NCBI GenBank assembly: GCA_014380365.1
Contig: JACMJZ010000001.1
Location: forward strand, 1-64,000
Length of the DNA stretch: 64,000 nucleotides
Source: Pyrinomonadaceae bacterium
GTDB taxonomy: Bacteria; Acidobacteriota; Blastocatellia; Pyrinomonadales; Pyrinomonadaceae
Reading direction: 5' to 3'
The notes beneath the pieces were generated by a model, which saw only the letters and a list, made by a program, of their open reading frames with translations, did no database searches and was not told where the DNA came from. Of the stretch, positions 8,393-17,890 are shown piece by piece. Position numbers and translations under genes: made by a program. Positions within the stretch are counted from its first letter, which is position 1; each line of letters begins with the position of its first letter.

Positions 8393-9248
8393 TCAACGTG
8401 GCGGCGGCGGTGCACGCGAGCGTGAAAACGTTGCCGCGACGGGGCGTGAGGCAGTAACGGCGGGGGCCGCTACCGACTCAGCCAACATTCTGTATGGATT
8501 GATTCCCGTGCTCGAGGCTTTGCGCGTTGGGCATAAACGACTTGAACAGATCACAATCGCCGAAGGGGCAAGGCACGAACGCTTACATGAGTTGCTTGAC
8601 CTCGCCAAACGGGCCCGGGTGCTGGTTCATCGTGTGCCGCGTGCTGCAGTGGATCGTGCACTGCCGGGAGTGATGCATCAGGGGGTCGTCGCAAGGATTG
8701 CTGCGGCCGACTACCGCGATGCCGATGAACTGCTTGAAGAACTGAGTGCGCAAGTGGGAACAGATAACCAGCCGTTGGTTTTGGGTTTGGACGCTGTCGA
8801 GGATCCCCGCAACCTGGGGGCGATCTTGCGTACGGCGGAATGCGCGGGCGTTAATGGCGTGTTCATTCCCGAACGCCGGGCGGCAGGCTTAACCGCTACT
8901 GTTGCGAAAACGGCTGCGGGCGCGCTGGAACACATCTCAGTCGCGCGAGTCACCAACCTGGTCCAATTGATAGAGCAGTTGAAACAACGTAACATCTGGG
9001 TAATTGGAGCTGCGGCGGATAGCGCTGTCGAATATACGGAATGGGACTGGACCGTTCCCAGCGCGCTGTTTCTGGGAGGCGAGGGAAGTGGCCTCCATCG
9101 GCTGGTGCGGGAACGATGCGACGCTTTAGTTCGTATTCCGCTGCGCGGGCGCATAGAATCACTGAACGTTTCGGTGGCGGCGGGAATAATTCTGTACGAA
9201 GCGCTGCGGCAGCGGTCACTGGGAAGTCGAACCAGCAGGAGTCAGTAG
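8370..9248 (+). CDS. rlmB: TrmH/SpoU-family 23S rRNA 2'-O-methyltransferase, RlmB-like
   Basis: The protein has an N-terminal substrate-binding domain (about 40-115, NILYGLIPVLEALR) and a C-terminal SPOUT knot. The three SPOUT motifs are visible: DAVEDPRNLGAILRTAE, FLGGEGSGLHRLVRERCD and IPLRGRIESLNVSVAAG. RlmB methylates the ribose of a guanosine in the 23S rRNA peptidyl-transferase P loop using SAM. Other TrmH enzymes look similar, so the exact target is inferred. The ATGs at 8370 and 8379 both fit, and both overlap the end of the preceding gene. Confidence 0.9.
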   Translation: MEKMKTRSQRGGGGARERENVAATGREAVTAGAATDSANILYGLIPVLEALRVGHKRLEQITIAEGARHERLHELLDLAKRARVLVHRVPRAAVDRALPGVMHQGVVARIAAADYRDADELLEELSAQVGTDNQPLVLGLDAVEDPRNLGAILRTAECAGVNGVFIPERRAAGLTATVAKTAAGALEHISVARVTNLVQLIEQLKQRNIWVIGAAADSAVEYTEWDWTVPSALFLGGEGSGLHRLVRERCDALVRIPLRGRIESLNVSVAAGIILYEALRQRSLGSRTSRSQ

Positions 9249-9295
9249 GGCGCCATCTGAAAGGGAAGCTTACTCAAGCTTGATTGGAGGTACGA

Positions 9296-9823
9296 ATGTT
9301 CTGTCCAAAATGTGCGACCCAGAATCTCGAAGGCGCAAGTTTTTGTCGTTCCTGCGGAGAAAATATCAGCTTGATTCCCCAGGCCCTTCAAGGAAAGTTG
9401 TTGCCGCAGGCTGAGCTTCTGAATGAAGAACGCAGAGACAGAAAGCACAGAAAAGAGCCGCGACTGGAACATGCATTCAAGAACGTCTTTATGGGTATTG
9501 CGTTTCTCTTCGTGTCGATGGCCCTCTCGTTTTCAAGTATGGGACGGGGTTGGTGGTTTTGGATGCTGATTCCGGCCTTCTCAATGATGGGAACTGGCAT
9601 CGCACAATATATCCGTCTGAAAGAGTATGAGAAGCGGATGCTTGGGCCCGGAAATTTTCCCCAACAGACAATTCAGCGTCCCGCGCGCATGCCGGCGTTT
9701 CCTGCTCGCAATACCGGCGAACTTGTACCGCCACCGCCCAGCGTTACAGAAGGAACCACGCGACACCTTGGCGCAGAAGCGCCGACACGGCATTTTGATG
9801 CGACGAGCGACGCGCCGAAGTAA
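9296..9823 (+). CDS. Zinc-ribbon membrane protein
   Basis: The 175-residue protein begins MFCPKCATQN with a second CRSC pair, making a zinc ribbon over residues 1-25. Two adjacent membrane segments follow (about 63-80 and 85-105), then a proline-rich cytoplasmic-type tail. Such 'zinc ribbon plus two helices' proteins are common in Acidobacteria and have no known function. GGAGG at 9286-9290 fixes the ATG at 9296. Confidence 0.75.
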   Translation: MFCPKCATQNLEGASFCRSCGENISLIPQALQGKLLPQAELLNEERRDRKHRKEPRLEHAFKNVFMGIAFLFVSMALSFSSMGRGWWFWMLIPAFSMMGTGIAQYIRLKEYEKRMLGPGNFPQQTIQRPARMPAFPARNTGELVPPPPSVTEGTTRHLGAEAPTRHFDATSDAPK

Positions 9824-9833
9824 CTGACATGGG

Positions 9834-9918
9834 CTGGGAGCGCAGGCTTCCTGCCTGCAACGCACGCTGGTTTCGTGCCTGGCGGCGCTCAGTGCAGGCA
9901 GGATGCCTGCGCTCCCAG
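9834..9918. repeat. REP-like long inverted repeat
   Basis: Two 26-base arms (9834-9859 and 9893-9918) are reverse complements with one mismatch and flank a 33-base loop. Each arm starts or ends with CTGGGAGCGCAGGC and contains its own GCAGG..CCTGC mini-palindrome. The element fills the gap after the zinc-ribbon gene. The design (palindromic arms, intergenic, GC-rich) is that of REP/BIME-type elements moved by Y1 transposases. No such transposase lies in the window. Confidence 0.75.
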
Positions 9919-10006
9919 GAATGCGCCCCAAGAATGCGTTCAAAGGAACGGCTTGACACCTTAGCTTCCTACTCGAACTTGAACCTGCCCAGGCGATGCT
10001 CCGCTA

Positions 10007-11593
10007 ATGTTGGTGAAGCGGCATCGCCATCGTTTTGTGATGGAACCCAAACAGCCTCGGATTTGCGTCTCGATCTGCGAGCGCACTGTTGACGACATCA
10101 GACTCGCGGCGATGCGGGCGGCTGAATCAGCTGACCTCATTGAACTCAGGCTGGATTATCTCGACCAATCCCTGGGCGTTGAAAGCCTACGCGAGATCAA
10201 AGCCCTTTTCCCCGTAATGCCAGTTCCCGTCATAGTCACTTACCGTCCATCTGAACAGGGCGGCCGGCGCGATTTAAGCGCAAAGCAACGTCTGCTGTTT
10301 TGGCTGTTCAATCGGCCGGCGGCAGATTTGTTTGATGTGGAATTCGATATCGCCAGCGCGCCGTCGGTGTTTGATTCCGACAAGCATTTTGACTGGGACC
10401 GCGTTATCTCCTCCTATCACAACTTTCGTGGAGTGCCCGACGATCTAGTGGCAATTTATGAGCGGATGTCGAACACCCGAGCACACATCCTGAAATTCGC
10501 GTTGCATGCGGATGACGCTATCGACTGTCTGCCCGTCTTCCATTTGCTTGAGCGGGGAATCAAGTCCGGGCACGAGATGATTGCCATCGCGATGGGAACT
10601 CCGGGTTTGGCCACGCGTATTCTTGGACCCTCACGCGGCGCTTTCCTGACCTACGCATCCCCAGACAATGAGAAGACAACTGCGCCCGGACAAATTTCAG
10701 CTCGTGAACTAAGAGAGGTGTACCGGATTGAAAGAGTTAACAGACAAACCCAGATCATGGGTTTGGTTGGGTTGCCCGTTGCACATTCAGTTTCACCTGC
10801 CATGCACAATGCGGCTTTTGAAGCGGCGGGAGTCGATGGTGTCTATGTTCCGTTTGAAGTTAAGGATTTGAAGGGATTCATTGATCGCATGGTGCATCCG
10901 AGAACGCGGGAGTTGGATTGGAACATGCGTGGGTTGAGTGTAACGGCGCCGCACAAATCAGCGGTTATGTCTCAGTTAGATTGGACCGACCCCGTGGCGC
11001 AGGAGATCGGCGCAGTAAATACGATCGTGGTGAATGGAGAAACGCTTCGAGGTTACAACACAGACTCCGCTGGCTTCATCGCGCCGCTGTTAGAGCGATG
11101 CGGCGACTTGAAAGGCGCGTCGTGCGCGGTTATCGGAACCGGGGGAGCGGCAAGGACAGCGGTGTGGAGCCTTCGCCGACGCCACGCCGAGGTCACTGTG
11201 TTTGCGAGAAACGCAGGGACGGCGAAGGGTTTGGCGGAGAGATTTGCCGCAGCGTGGGAGCCCCTGGAGGGAGCTACGTTCAAGAGCTTCAACATAGTGG
11301 TTAACGCAACTCCGCTGGGAACTGCGGGGCCGTTGGAATCTGTAACGCCGGCGACGGCGAGTCAGCTTGCCGGTGCGAGCTTTGCCTACGACTTAGTTTA
11401 CAATCCAACTCGGACACGATTTTTGCGCGAGGCGGAGGGCGTTGGTTGCGAAACTTTGGGCGGGTTGGAAATGCTTGTTGCCCAGGCCGAGGAACAGTTT
11501 AGATTGTGGACCGGCGTATCAGCGCCAGAGTGCGTGATGCGCGACGCAGCGAATCGCGCACTGAGTTCGAGCAGTTCAGAGTACCAACTCTAG
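10007..11593 (+). CDS. aroDE: Bifunctional 3-dehydroquinate dehydratase / shikimate dehydrogenase
   Basis: The 528-residue protein fuses two steps of the shikimate pathway. Residues 15-235 form a type I dehydroquinase with the barrel signature ELRLDYLD, His138 in SYHNF and the Schiff-base lysine Lys163 in HILKFALHADD. Residues 245-525 form shikimate dehydrogenase, with the substrate motif LPVAHSVSPAMHN, the catalytic lysine in TAPHKSAV and the NADP-binding GTGGAARTAV. Fusion lets the 3-dehydroshikimate product pass directly to the second site. This layout is known from plants and from some bacterial phyla including Acidobacteria. The start is ATG 10007 or ATG 10040; neither has a strong ribosome binding site. 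Confidence 0.93.
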   Translation: MLVKRHRHRFVMEPKQPRICVSICERTVDDIRLAAMRAAESADLIELRLDYLDQSLGVESLREIKALFPVMPVPVIVTYRPSEQGGRRDLSAKQRLLFWLFNRPAADLFDVEFDIASAPSVFDSDKHFDWDRVISSYHNFRGVPDDLVAIYERMSNTRAHILKFALHADDAIDCLPVFHLLERGIKSGHEMIAIAMGTPGLATRILGPSRGAFLTYASPDNEKTTAPGQISARELREVYRIERVNRQTQIMGLVGLPVAHSVSPAMHNAAFEAAGVDGVYVPFEVKDLKGFIDRMVHPRTRELDWNMRGLSVTAPHKSAVMSQLDWTDPVAQEIGAVNTIVVNGETLRGYNTDSAGFIAPLLERCGDLKGASCAVIGTGGAARTAVWSLRRRHAEVTVFARNAGTAKGLAERFAAAWEPLEGATFKSFNIVVNATPLGTAGPLESVTPATASQLAGASFAYDLVYNPTRTRFLREAEGVGCETLGGLEMLVAQAEEQFRLWTGVSAPECVMRDAANRALSSSSSEYQL

Positions 11594-11668
11594 TTTGCGG
11601 TTGGCGTCAAAATGGCAAGCTAGAGCTTGAACTCTGAACTTCCTGACTCAAACTGAGATCGAAGCGAA

Positions 11669-12688
11669 ATGAACGAACGTTATAGCCGACAGATTCTTTT
11701 TAACGGTATTGGCAAAGAAGGCCAGCGCCGTTTGCTCGAATCGCGCGCATTGATAGTTGGCTGCGGCGCACTCGGTTCAGCACACGCCGAGAGTTTGGCC
11801 CGAGCGGGCGTCGGTCATCTGAGGATAGTTGATCGCGACTTTGTGGAGGCTTCGAACCTGCAGCGACAGACAATGTTCACTGAGCGTGATGCCGCGGAGC
11901 GCACGCCCAAAGCAATTGCCGCCGCAAATCACATCCGCGAGATAACCAGCGACATCGAGGTGGAACCAGAGATTGCCGATGTGAATAACTCCAACATCGA
12001 GCAACTCATTAAAGATTGCGATGTGGTCTTGGACGGCACGGACAACTTCGCGACGCGTTATCTGATCAACGATGCATGCGTCAAGCATGACGTCAATTGG
12101 ATCTACGGCGCCGCTGTTGGATCTTACGGCGTAACGATGACGATTCGTCCGCATCAAAGTCCTTGCTTGCGTTGCGTCTTCGAAGAAGCACCACCCGCGG
12201 CGAGCGCTCCGACGTGTGATACGGCCGGCGTGATTATGCCGATCATCAGCGTAGTCGCCGCCGTTCAGGTCGCTGAGGCGTTGAAACTTCTGACCGGCCA
12301 TCTCGACATGCTTCATAGTTCGCTGATGCAGTTTGACGTGTGGCGAAATGAATGGCGCAAGATAAATCCCGGACCACCGTCGCCTGACTGCACTACCTGT
12401 GCTCTGGGGAAATTTACAACTCTGGAAGCGGCCGCAGCTGATTTCGCTGCGGTACTTTGTGGTCGAGACGCCGTACAAATTTCTCCAGCGCAGTCAACAC
12501 GAGTTGATTTTGAGAGTTTGGCGGAACGGCTTCGCGCTTCGGGCGAGGTGAAATTCAATGACTATCTCTTGCGATTTCGCACCGGAGATTTCGAACTAAC
12601 TGTCTTTCAGGACGCGCGCTCTATCATTCGCGGCACCAGCGAAATCAAAACTGCGCGAACTCTATATGCAAAGTTCATAGGGAACTAA
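11669..12688 (+). CDS. ThiF/MoeB/HesA-family adenylyltransferase (E1-like)
   Basis: The protein is 339 residues long. The nucleotide fold is clear: [20 protein letters not shown] at 31-50, [14 protein letters not shown] at 54-67, and [15 protein letters not shown] at 121-135. Zinc ligands are Cys166/Cys169 (CLRC) and Cys241/Cys244 (CTTC), with Cys183 at the position of the conserved loop cysteine. Such enzymes adenylate the C-terminal Gly-Gly of ThiS or MoaD for sulfur transfer. The last 80 residues are an extra domain in place of a rhodanese. Whether it serves thiamin or molybdopterin cannot be told here. The next gene starts 9 bases downstream. Confidence 0.88.
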   Translation: MNERYSRQILFNGIGKEGQRRLLESRALIVGCGALGSAHAESLARAGVGHLRIVDRDFVEASNLQRQTMFTERDAAERTPKAIAAANHIREITSDIEVEPEIADVNNSNIEQLIKDCDVVLDGTDNFATRYLINDACVKHDVNWIYGAAVGSYGVTMTIRPHQSPCLRCVFEEAPPAASAPTCDTAGVIMPIISVVAAVQVAEALKLLTGHLDMLHSSLMQFDVWRNEWRKINPGPPSPDCTTCALGKFTTLEAAAADFAAVLCGRDAVQISPAQSTRVDFESLAERLRASGEVKFNDYLLRFRTGDFELTVFQDARSIIRGTSEIKTARTLYAKFIGN

Positions 12689-12697
12689 GATCAACAA

Positions 12698-14908
12698 ATG
12701 TACCAGCCAAAACTAAACAACTACGCAGCCGCTATCCTTCTTTCTTTGGTTCTTGTCGGCGCGACTGCTTCCGCAACTTTTTCCGGCCAACCGGTGATTT
12801 GGGAAACCAGTGGTCGAGCCGAACTGTTGAAAGGCGATGCGCGCGGTGTTTCCATCAGCGATACGGGCAGGTTGATGTTAGCTCCGAATTTAATCGAAGT
12901 CTTCAACACCGAGCAGGCATTCGTCTGGTCGAGCGAAGTTGATAGTCGAGGCAACGTTTTTCTAGGTACTGGTCACGATGGCAAGATTTTTCGCGTATCA
13001 CCGGAGGGACGGGGAGCGTTGTTCTACGATGCCGCGGAACTCGATGTCACGGCGCTGGCGGCGGCTCGCGACGGTTCACTTTATGCCGGCACTTCGCCGG
13101 ACGGGAAAGTGTACCGCATCACGGCTGATGGTCGCGCCGAAGTCTTTTTTGACCCCGCCGACAAATACATATGGGCCCTGGCCGTCCTCACCGATGGCTC
13201 GCTTGCGGTAGCCACTGGTGACAATGGCAAGCTCTATCGCGTTCGCGCTGCCGGGGCCAAACCCGAGTCGTCACTTTTGATTTCAACGAACCAGACTCAC
13301 GTGATGTCGCTGGCCGTGAATGCTCAGGGAGACTTGATCGCCGGAACCGATCCGGGCGGACTAGTCCTGCGCATCTCGCCCGAGGGAAAAGCGTTCGCCT
13401 TGTTCGACGCTCCGCTCCGCGAAATACATTCGCTGGCGACCGCGGCTGATGGTTCAATTTACGCACTAGGACTCAGCGACGCTGCGTCAGGACGCCAGAC
13501 TTCGGCGGCGGCGGCTGCTGCCGTGCCAGATGCCAGCTCGCCATCAACTTCGGTCACGATCACCGCAATCGATGAAACTGGCGCGCCGATTCAGCCGCCG
13601 GGTCAGGCGGCGCGCAGTCGTTCCGATGTCTCGAACGCGCGCAGCGCCGTCTTTCGAATTCTGGCTGACGGGGGTAGCGACATTGTCTGGAGTTCGACAT
13701 CTATTACCGCCTTCGCGATCGCGCCCGCGCTGGAACCTGGTAGCGTTCTCATTGGAACAGCGGAAAAAGGGCGAGTCTATTCGGTCACAAATGATGGTCG
13801 GGATACGCTGCTGTTGCAGTCGAGCGAGGGCCAGATTTCTTCGTTCCTGGTACGAAACGGCCAGGTGTACGCGGCCTCGAGCAATCAGGGCAAACTGTTT
13901 CGCTTTGGAAAAGATTTGGTAGCGGAGGGGTCGTATGAGTCGCCGGTTCGCGATGCAAAGCTTACAGCGTCCTGGGGGCGCGTTTGGTGGCGAGGAAATG
14001 GTAACGTCGAGTTGCAAACCCGAACCGGCAACGGCGAGCGACCCGATGCTACGTGGAGCGACTGGAGTCCTGCGTATCGCGATCCCGAAGGCAACCAGAT
14101 TGCGAGCCCGCGCGCGCGCTTCGTGCAGTGGCGAGCCACCTTGCGGTCCGCCGGGACCTCCGTCCAGACCTGGTTGGAAGACGCGAGCCTGGCTTATTTG
14201 CCCAGGAATGTTGCTCCGGAAATACTCTCGATTAGCTCTTTGCCCATTGGAGTTGGTTTGCAACAAATGGTCCAGCTTCAGATCGATCCGAATGTGGAAT
14301 CGGCGGGGCTTGATCCTTCATTGTTCGGAGCTGCGGTTCAGGTTCCGCCTCGGCGACTCTTCCAGCGCGGCGCGCGGTCGTTTCAGTGGCAAGCGGAAGA
14401 TCGAAACGGCGACACTCTGGAATATGCGATCTACTACCGCGGGCTGAACGATGCCACGTTTCGACTCTTGAAAGACAAGTTGCGCGACAATTTTTACACG
14501 ATCGATGGAGCAACGCTTGCCGATGGACGCTACATCATCAAGATCACCGTTTCTGACGCGCCTGACAATCCACTTGGTCAGGCACTGACAGGAGAACGGC
14601 TAAGTGAGCCAGTGGATATTGACAACACTCCGCCAGTCTTGCGCGCGGTAAGCGCCTCGCCAGGGGGAAGCGTCGGCCGTTCCGTTTTCGAGGTCGATGA
14701 CGCAACCGGCAAAATCAGGCGCGCTGACGTTAGCGTTGACGGAGCGCCGTGGTTTCCGTTGTTTCCAGAGGATGGGCTCGCCGACAGCAGACGCGAGCGA
14801 TATTCGGTCGACCTGACTGCACTCGGCCCGGGCGAACATATGGTGAGCCTGCGCGCCTTCGACGCCAGTGGAAATGTCGGGACGCTCAGCGTTAACGTGC
14901 GTCGTTAG
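12698..14908 (+). CDS. Secreted beta-propeller protein
   Basis: The 736-residue protein has an N-terminal signal peptide (hydrophobic core AAILLSLVLVGA, about residues 10-26). Repeated blades follow, of the kind DGSLYAGTSPDGKVYRI and NGKLYRV at about 85-430, as in two-component-regulator or NHL-type propellers. The C-terminal half has Ig-like strands and the phrase DRNGDTLEYAIYYRG. No enzyme motif is visible. The protein probably acts in the envelope or periplasm as a binding or sensor module. It follows the ThiF gene by 9 bases, so the two may share a transcript, but I see no functional link. Confidence 0.75.
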   Translation: MYQPKLNNYAAAILLSLVLVGATASATFSGQPVIWETSGRAELLKGDARGVSISDTGRLMLAPNLIEVFNTEQAFVWSSEVDSRGNVFLGTGHDGKIFRVSPEGRGALFYDAAELDVTALAAARDGSLYAGTSPDGKVYRITADGRAEVFFDPADKYIWALAVLTDGSLAVATGDNGKLYRVRAAGAKPESSLLISTNQTHVMSLAVNAQGDLIAGTDPGGLVLRISPEGKAFALFDAPLREIHSLATAADGSIYALGLSDAASGRQTSAAAAAAVPDASSPSTSVTITAIDETGAPIQPPGQAARSRSDVSNARSAVFRILADGGSDIVWSSTSITAFAIAPALEPGSVLIGTAEKGRVYSVTNDGRDTLLLQSSEGQISSFLVRNGQVYAASSNQGKLFRFGKDLVAEGSYESPVRDAKLTASWGRVWWRGNGNVELQTRTGNGERPDATWSDWSPAYRDPEGNQIASPRARFVQWRATLRSAGTSVQTWLEDASLAYLPRNVAPEILSISSLPIGVGLQQMVQLQIDPNVESAGLDPSLFGAAVQVPPRRLFQRGARSFQWQAEDRNGDTLEYAIYYRGLNDATFRLLKDKLRDNFYTIDGATLADGRYIIKITVSDAPDNPLGQALTGERLSEPVDIDNTPPVLRAVSASPGGSVGRSVFEVDDATGKIRRADVSVDGAPWFPLFPEDGLADSRRERYSVDLTALGPGEHMVSLRAFDASGNVGTLSVNVRR

Positions 14909-14930
14909 CCGGCAGGACGGCATGCTGCAC

Positions 14931-14960
14931 GATACGGTGCGATCTGGTGCGATACGGTGT
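14931..14960. repeat. Three tandem 10-base repeats
   Basis: GATACGGTGC, GATCTGGTGC and GATACGGTGT stand head to tail. The period equals one helical turn. The repeat lies in the 205-base gap between the propeller gene and a small secreted-protein gene. It could be a protein-binding array or simple slippage. Confidence 0.6.
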
Positions 14961-15113
14961 GCGCGCCCGCTTTGAGTGTCAACTTATTCAGGGAAGAAGA
15001 TGGGATGTAGCGTTTGCTCGCTTTTTGGCATTGGTATTGCTCGTTAGGGGCCGGCGCATCTCTTAACTCTCCCTCCCATGCGCGCTTGATATGCATGAGG
15101 AGGACAGGAAAAA

Positions 15114-15332
15114 ATGTTCAATCTAAAGCGAAAATTGGTGACGGTAACGATGGCAGTGGTGATGGGCTGCCTGCTTTCCGTGGGTGCCTTTGGCCAGAAG
15201 CGGGGTGAGAACCAACGCCCGCCGAAGGAAAATAATAAAGTCGTCGTTAAAGAGAAAGAGCCAAGACCGCCACAGAACAACAACACTCAGCAGCCCAGAA
15301 ACGACGATAAGAGGGGAAAACCTTTAAACTAG
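15114..15332 (+). CDS. Small secreted proline- and asparagine-rich protein
   Basis: The 72-residue product has a signal peptide (MFNLKRKLVTV then a hydrophobic stretch ending near AFGQ at residue 28). A mature part of about 44 residues follows, rich in Pro, Asn, Lys and Arg and without cysteine. AGGAGGA about 8 bases before the ATG is a strong ribosome binding site, and a good terminator follows at 15412. The transcript therefore looks like a genuine single-gene unit. Function is unknown; the composition suggests a disordered periplasmic or exported protein. Confidence 0.7.
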   Translation: MFNLKRKLVTVTMAVVMGCLLSVGAFGQKRGENQRPPKENNKVVVKEKEPRPPQNNNTQQPRNDDKRGKPLN

Positions 15333-15411
15333 AGCCTGCTGGGCGTCGCGCTCGAGAATGGCTGGGACGCCGGCCAACGCCGCTGCTCGTCCCCAACAAC
15401 CGCCTGAAGCG

Positions 15412-15445
15412 AAAACCCGCGCCATCCAAGTGGCGCGGGTTTTTG
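15412..15445 (+). terminator. Rho-independent terminator
   Basis: ACCCGCGCCA pairs perfectly with TGGCGCGGGT around a 6-base loop, with A's before and TTTTT after. It ends the transcript of the small secreted-protein gene. Confidence 0.9.
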
Positions 15446-15554
15446 TGTCTGACCCCGAAGTTTAGCCAAACCACCCAGCATATTTATCGCTACGGTGGCT
15501 CACTGGCGACCGCCCATCCGGCACGTCGCCCTACCTTCAATTGTGGAAGAACTT

Positions 15555-15629
<75 letters not shown>

Positions 15630-15651
15630 AATATTTTTAACTAAGTATAAC

Positions 15652-16926
15652 CTACACCGCAACTTGCTGTTTTTCCAACGGCTTAACAGTATCGGACTGC
15701 TGGCTTGCTTGTCCCGATTGTCCTGTCTGTCCGTTAAATGTCCCCAAGAACTCCCCAACGCGATCCATTTCCTGGGTAGCAAGTATACAGCCCTGTTGGG
15801 TGGGATGCAGATAGATCTTGAACGACTCAAGCGACTTGTGGCCGCTATACGACATGACTAATGCGACGTCGTTTCCCGTAGCTTCCATCATTCGAGTGAC
15901 GAATGTGTGACGAAGGCTATGGCACGTGAAACCGTTGGTCCTGCCGTAGTTGAGATTTGCTAGCTTCCCGGCGTTACGGCAGGCTCGTGCTATGGCGTGG
16001 TCGAAGGTTAGCGTCTTCGCGCGAGGGAACAACAGCTCGCCGTCAGTGAGACCTTCACTGATGCGGCGCTTGACGACGTCTCTGATGCAATTCCATATCG
16101 GCAGGTCGCGCTGGTTTTCGGTCTTTGATGCATAGAGCCGGACCTGGCCTTTAGCCCACATGAATTGATCGAGTCTCATACGTACAATCTCGTTGAGTCT
16201 TCCTCCCGTCATTCGGAGGAGCTGCACTGCATCGCCAGCTTCGCGCCATAAGGCTTTGCGTTCCTCGCGACGAGACGGTGCCAGCGGCGGGTCGAGTAGT
16301 GTATGGACAAGCATTGCGTACTCGCTAGGTTCAACAACGCGGTGTTCGAATTCAGGTGTGCGATTGACTTTCAGTGTTGGGCGTAGCCAGTTGACTAAGT
16401 CGGGCTTCGACTTTTGTGCGGCCTTCAGCATTCCTTGAATGCGGCCTATGAAGACACCGGCGCTGTTCTTGTTGATGGTTGGACGAAAACAAAGTATTTG
16501 ATAGAACTCGCGCAGGTCGGTCTCTGTGCACTCGCGGACTAAACGGTTACGGCCAAAGTGGTTCACAAACTCCTGAATGACTTTGCAGTTGGATCTAACG
16601 TTGTGTCCGTATTGATAGCCTTTGTCCCGAGCTCTTACTTCCAGGTTGCGGCGGTAAATGTTGAGAGCTTCTTGGGCGGTGGTTGGTTTGGTTCTGATTT
16701 CGCCACGCTCTGTGGCGTCGATGTCATTCATCGCTTGCCGAAGGTCCTTTTCGGCTTCGCTCTTCGTGACGAAACCTTTTTTGCGAAGCTGGACGGTTTT
16801 GTATTGACGTTCGTACCCGTGAAGGGACTGCCCAGTTGGACCGGTATATTGATAGAAATTTTTCAACGTGAATTCCTTTTGCCGCGTTGCAAGCGTTGCT
16901 CGAAGATGTTTGCGAACGTACCTCAT
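15652..16926 (-). CDS. Tyrosine-type site-specific integrase at tRNA-Val
   Basis: The 424-residue protein has the catalytic set of phage-type integrases: Arg243 (TGGRLNEI), His336 and Arg339 (CHSLRHTF), His363 (SYSGHKS) and the nucleophile Tyr372 (FKIYLHP). The first 180 residues hold the arm- and core-binding domains. It would cut and join DNA at an att site, probably in or beside the tRNA gene. It points toward the tRNA and touches its 5' side, whereas most islands use the 3' end, so the att core may be unusual. A small HTH gene 38 bases upstream on the same strand looks like its directionality factor. All key residues are present, so it may be active. Confidence 0.93.
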   Translation of the reverse strand: MRYVRKHLRATLATRQKEFTLKNFYQYTGPTGQSLHGYERQYKTVQLRKKGFVTKSEAEKDLRQAMNDIDATERGEIRTKPTTAQEALNIYRRNLEVRARDKGYQYGHNVRSNCKVIQEFVNHFGRNRLVRECTETDLREFYQILCFRPTINKNSAGVFIGRIQGMLKAAQKSKPDLVNWLRPTLKVNRTPEFEHRVVEPSEYAMLVHTLLDPPLAPSRREERKALWREAGDAVQLLRMTGGRLNEIVRMRLDQFMWAKGQVRLYASKTENQRDLPIWNCIRDVVKRRISEGLTDGELLFPRAKTLTFDHAIARACRNAGKLANLNYGRTNGFTCHSLRHTFVTRMMEATGNDVALVMSYSGHKSLESFKIYLHPTQQGCILATQEMDRVGEFLGTFNGQTGQSGQASQQSDTVKPLEKQQVAV

Positions 16927-16964
16927 TGCTTGCAGCTAAATTTTCGGTTGCGTCAAAACGGAAA

Positions 16965-17258
16965 TTATAAAGTTAGTGCTGGCAGCTGTCCATGTGGTTC
17001 TTGATTATTGGCTGGGCCTCGCAATCGGCGTTGGGCTTGCTTTTCCTGTTTGTCGGCGAGCGCGAGAACTTCTTCAAGAATGAATCGGATTTGACGAGTG
17101 CCATTGCGTATTCGTGTGAGTTCCGCAGTACCAGCGCCGCCGTTATGTACCGTCTTTTCTGAACAGCCTATGATCTCGGCTACTCGTTTGGCAGCAATGC
17201 GTGTCTTTCTTGTAATTAAGCTCATAGCGTTTGTTGTGTGTACTAGCTGGATCGACAC
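16965..17258 (-). CDS. Excisionase-like small HTH protein
   Basis: The 97-residue protein has a MerR/excisionase-type winged helix over about residues 20-70: AAKRVAEIIGCSEKTVHN, then a turn and RQIRFILEEVLALADKQ, which matches the usual 'G.R.I.F..eel..l' ending. Excisionases bend att DNA and turn the integrase toward excision. It lies directly upstream of the integrase gene, so the two form an operon. GTG at 17258 has a weak AGG ahead of it. ATG at 17225, 11 codons later, is also possible and has no ribosome binding site. Confidence 0.7.
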   Translation of the reverse strand: MSIQLVHTTNAMSLITRKTRIAAKRVAEIIGCSEKTVHNGGAGTAELTRIRNGTRQIRFILEEVLALADKQEKQAQRRLRGPANNQEPHGQLPALTL

Positions 17259-17840
17259 ACTGCCTGGTGAAGGCCGGGCCTTCCCAGTTTGGAGTCTCGC
17301 GCGATCCCTTTAGAAGGCTTCCACCTCTACTAGGAGAAACCTAAATGATTTTCCCCAGCGAATGGGCGAGAGCGCGCACGTCCCACACTTTCGAGAATGC
17401 AAAGCTGCTTGGAGAGACGCTCCAGTGAGTGGCGAACTCGGGAACCGAGAGGTACTCTGCTCGAATTTATTTGATCGCTTAGAGCGAATGAGGGACATAA
17501 CTAAATCTCCTGTTCTAAATTTCTCCCGTTGGAGTCACCGCCCGTTTCTTGGATCCCTGCAGGAAGCGTTGAGAAAGTCAGTTGGTCTATCTCCTTCATC
17601 GTCGGTTACTCAGTATCTTCGCTGCGTGCTCCGCATAGAATCGTAGGGCACGTTCTGTGCCGCGACGACCATGGTTCAAGGGAAAGATTGGTCTATCTTG
17701 TTTTGCTTAGGTTTTATTGAGAAAAGGCCGGCCCAAGTTTCATCACCTCTACCTGGAAGCATGTTCTTATAACAGGACCTGTTTCTTAATTCTCATGTTA
17801 GTAAGCTCGTAAAGTCCTGCAACCGGCTGTAGGTGTTCGA

Positions 17841-17890
17841 GATCGCTGACAGTGTCGTGTTTTTTTCGGGGATGTTAGCGATCGCTAACA
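17841..17890. promoter_or_regulatory. 18-base perfect palindrome with a nearby half site
   Basis: TGTTAGCGATCGCTAACA at 17873-17890 is its own reverse complement. It is flanked by GGGGA on one side and CCCCCC on the other, which nearly extends the symmetry. GATCGCTGACA at 17841-17851 repeats the right half with one mismatch. The arrangement is that of a dimeric repressor operator. It lies upstream of the excisionase-integrase operon and could serve that operon or a lost regulator. Confidence 0.6.
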
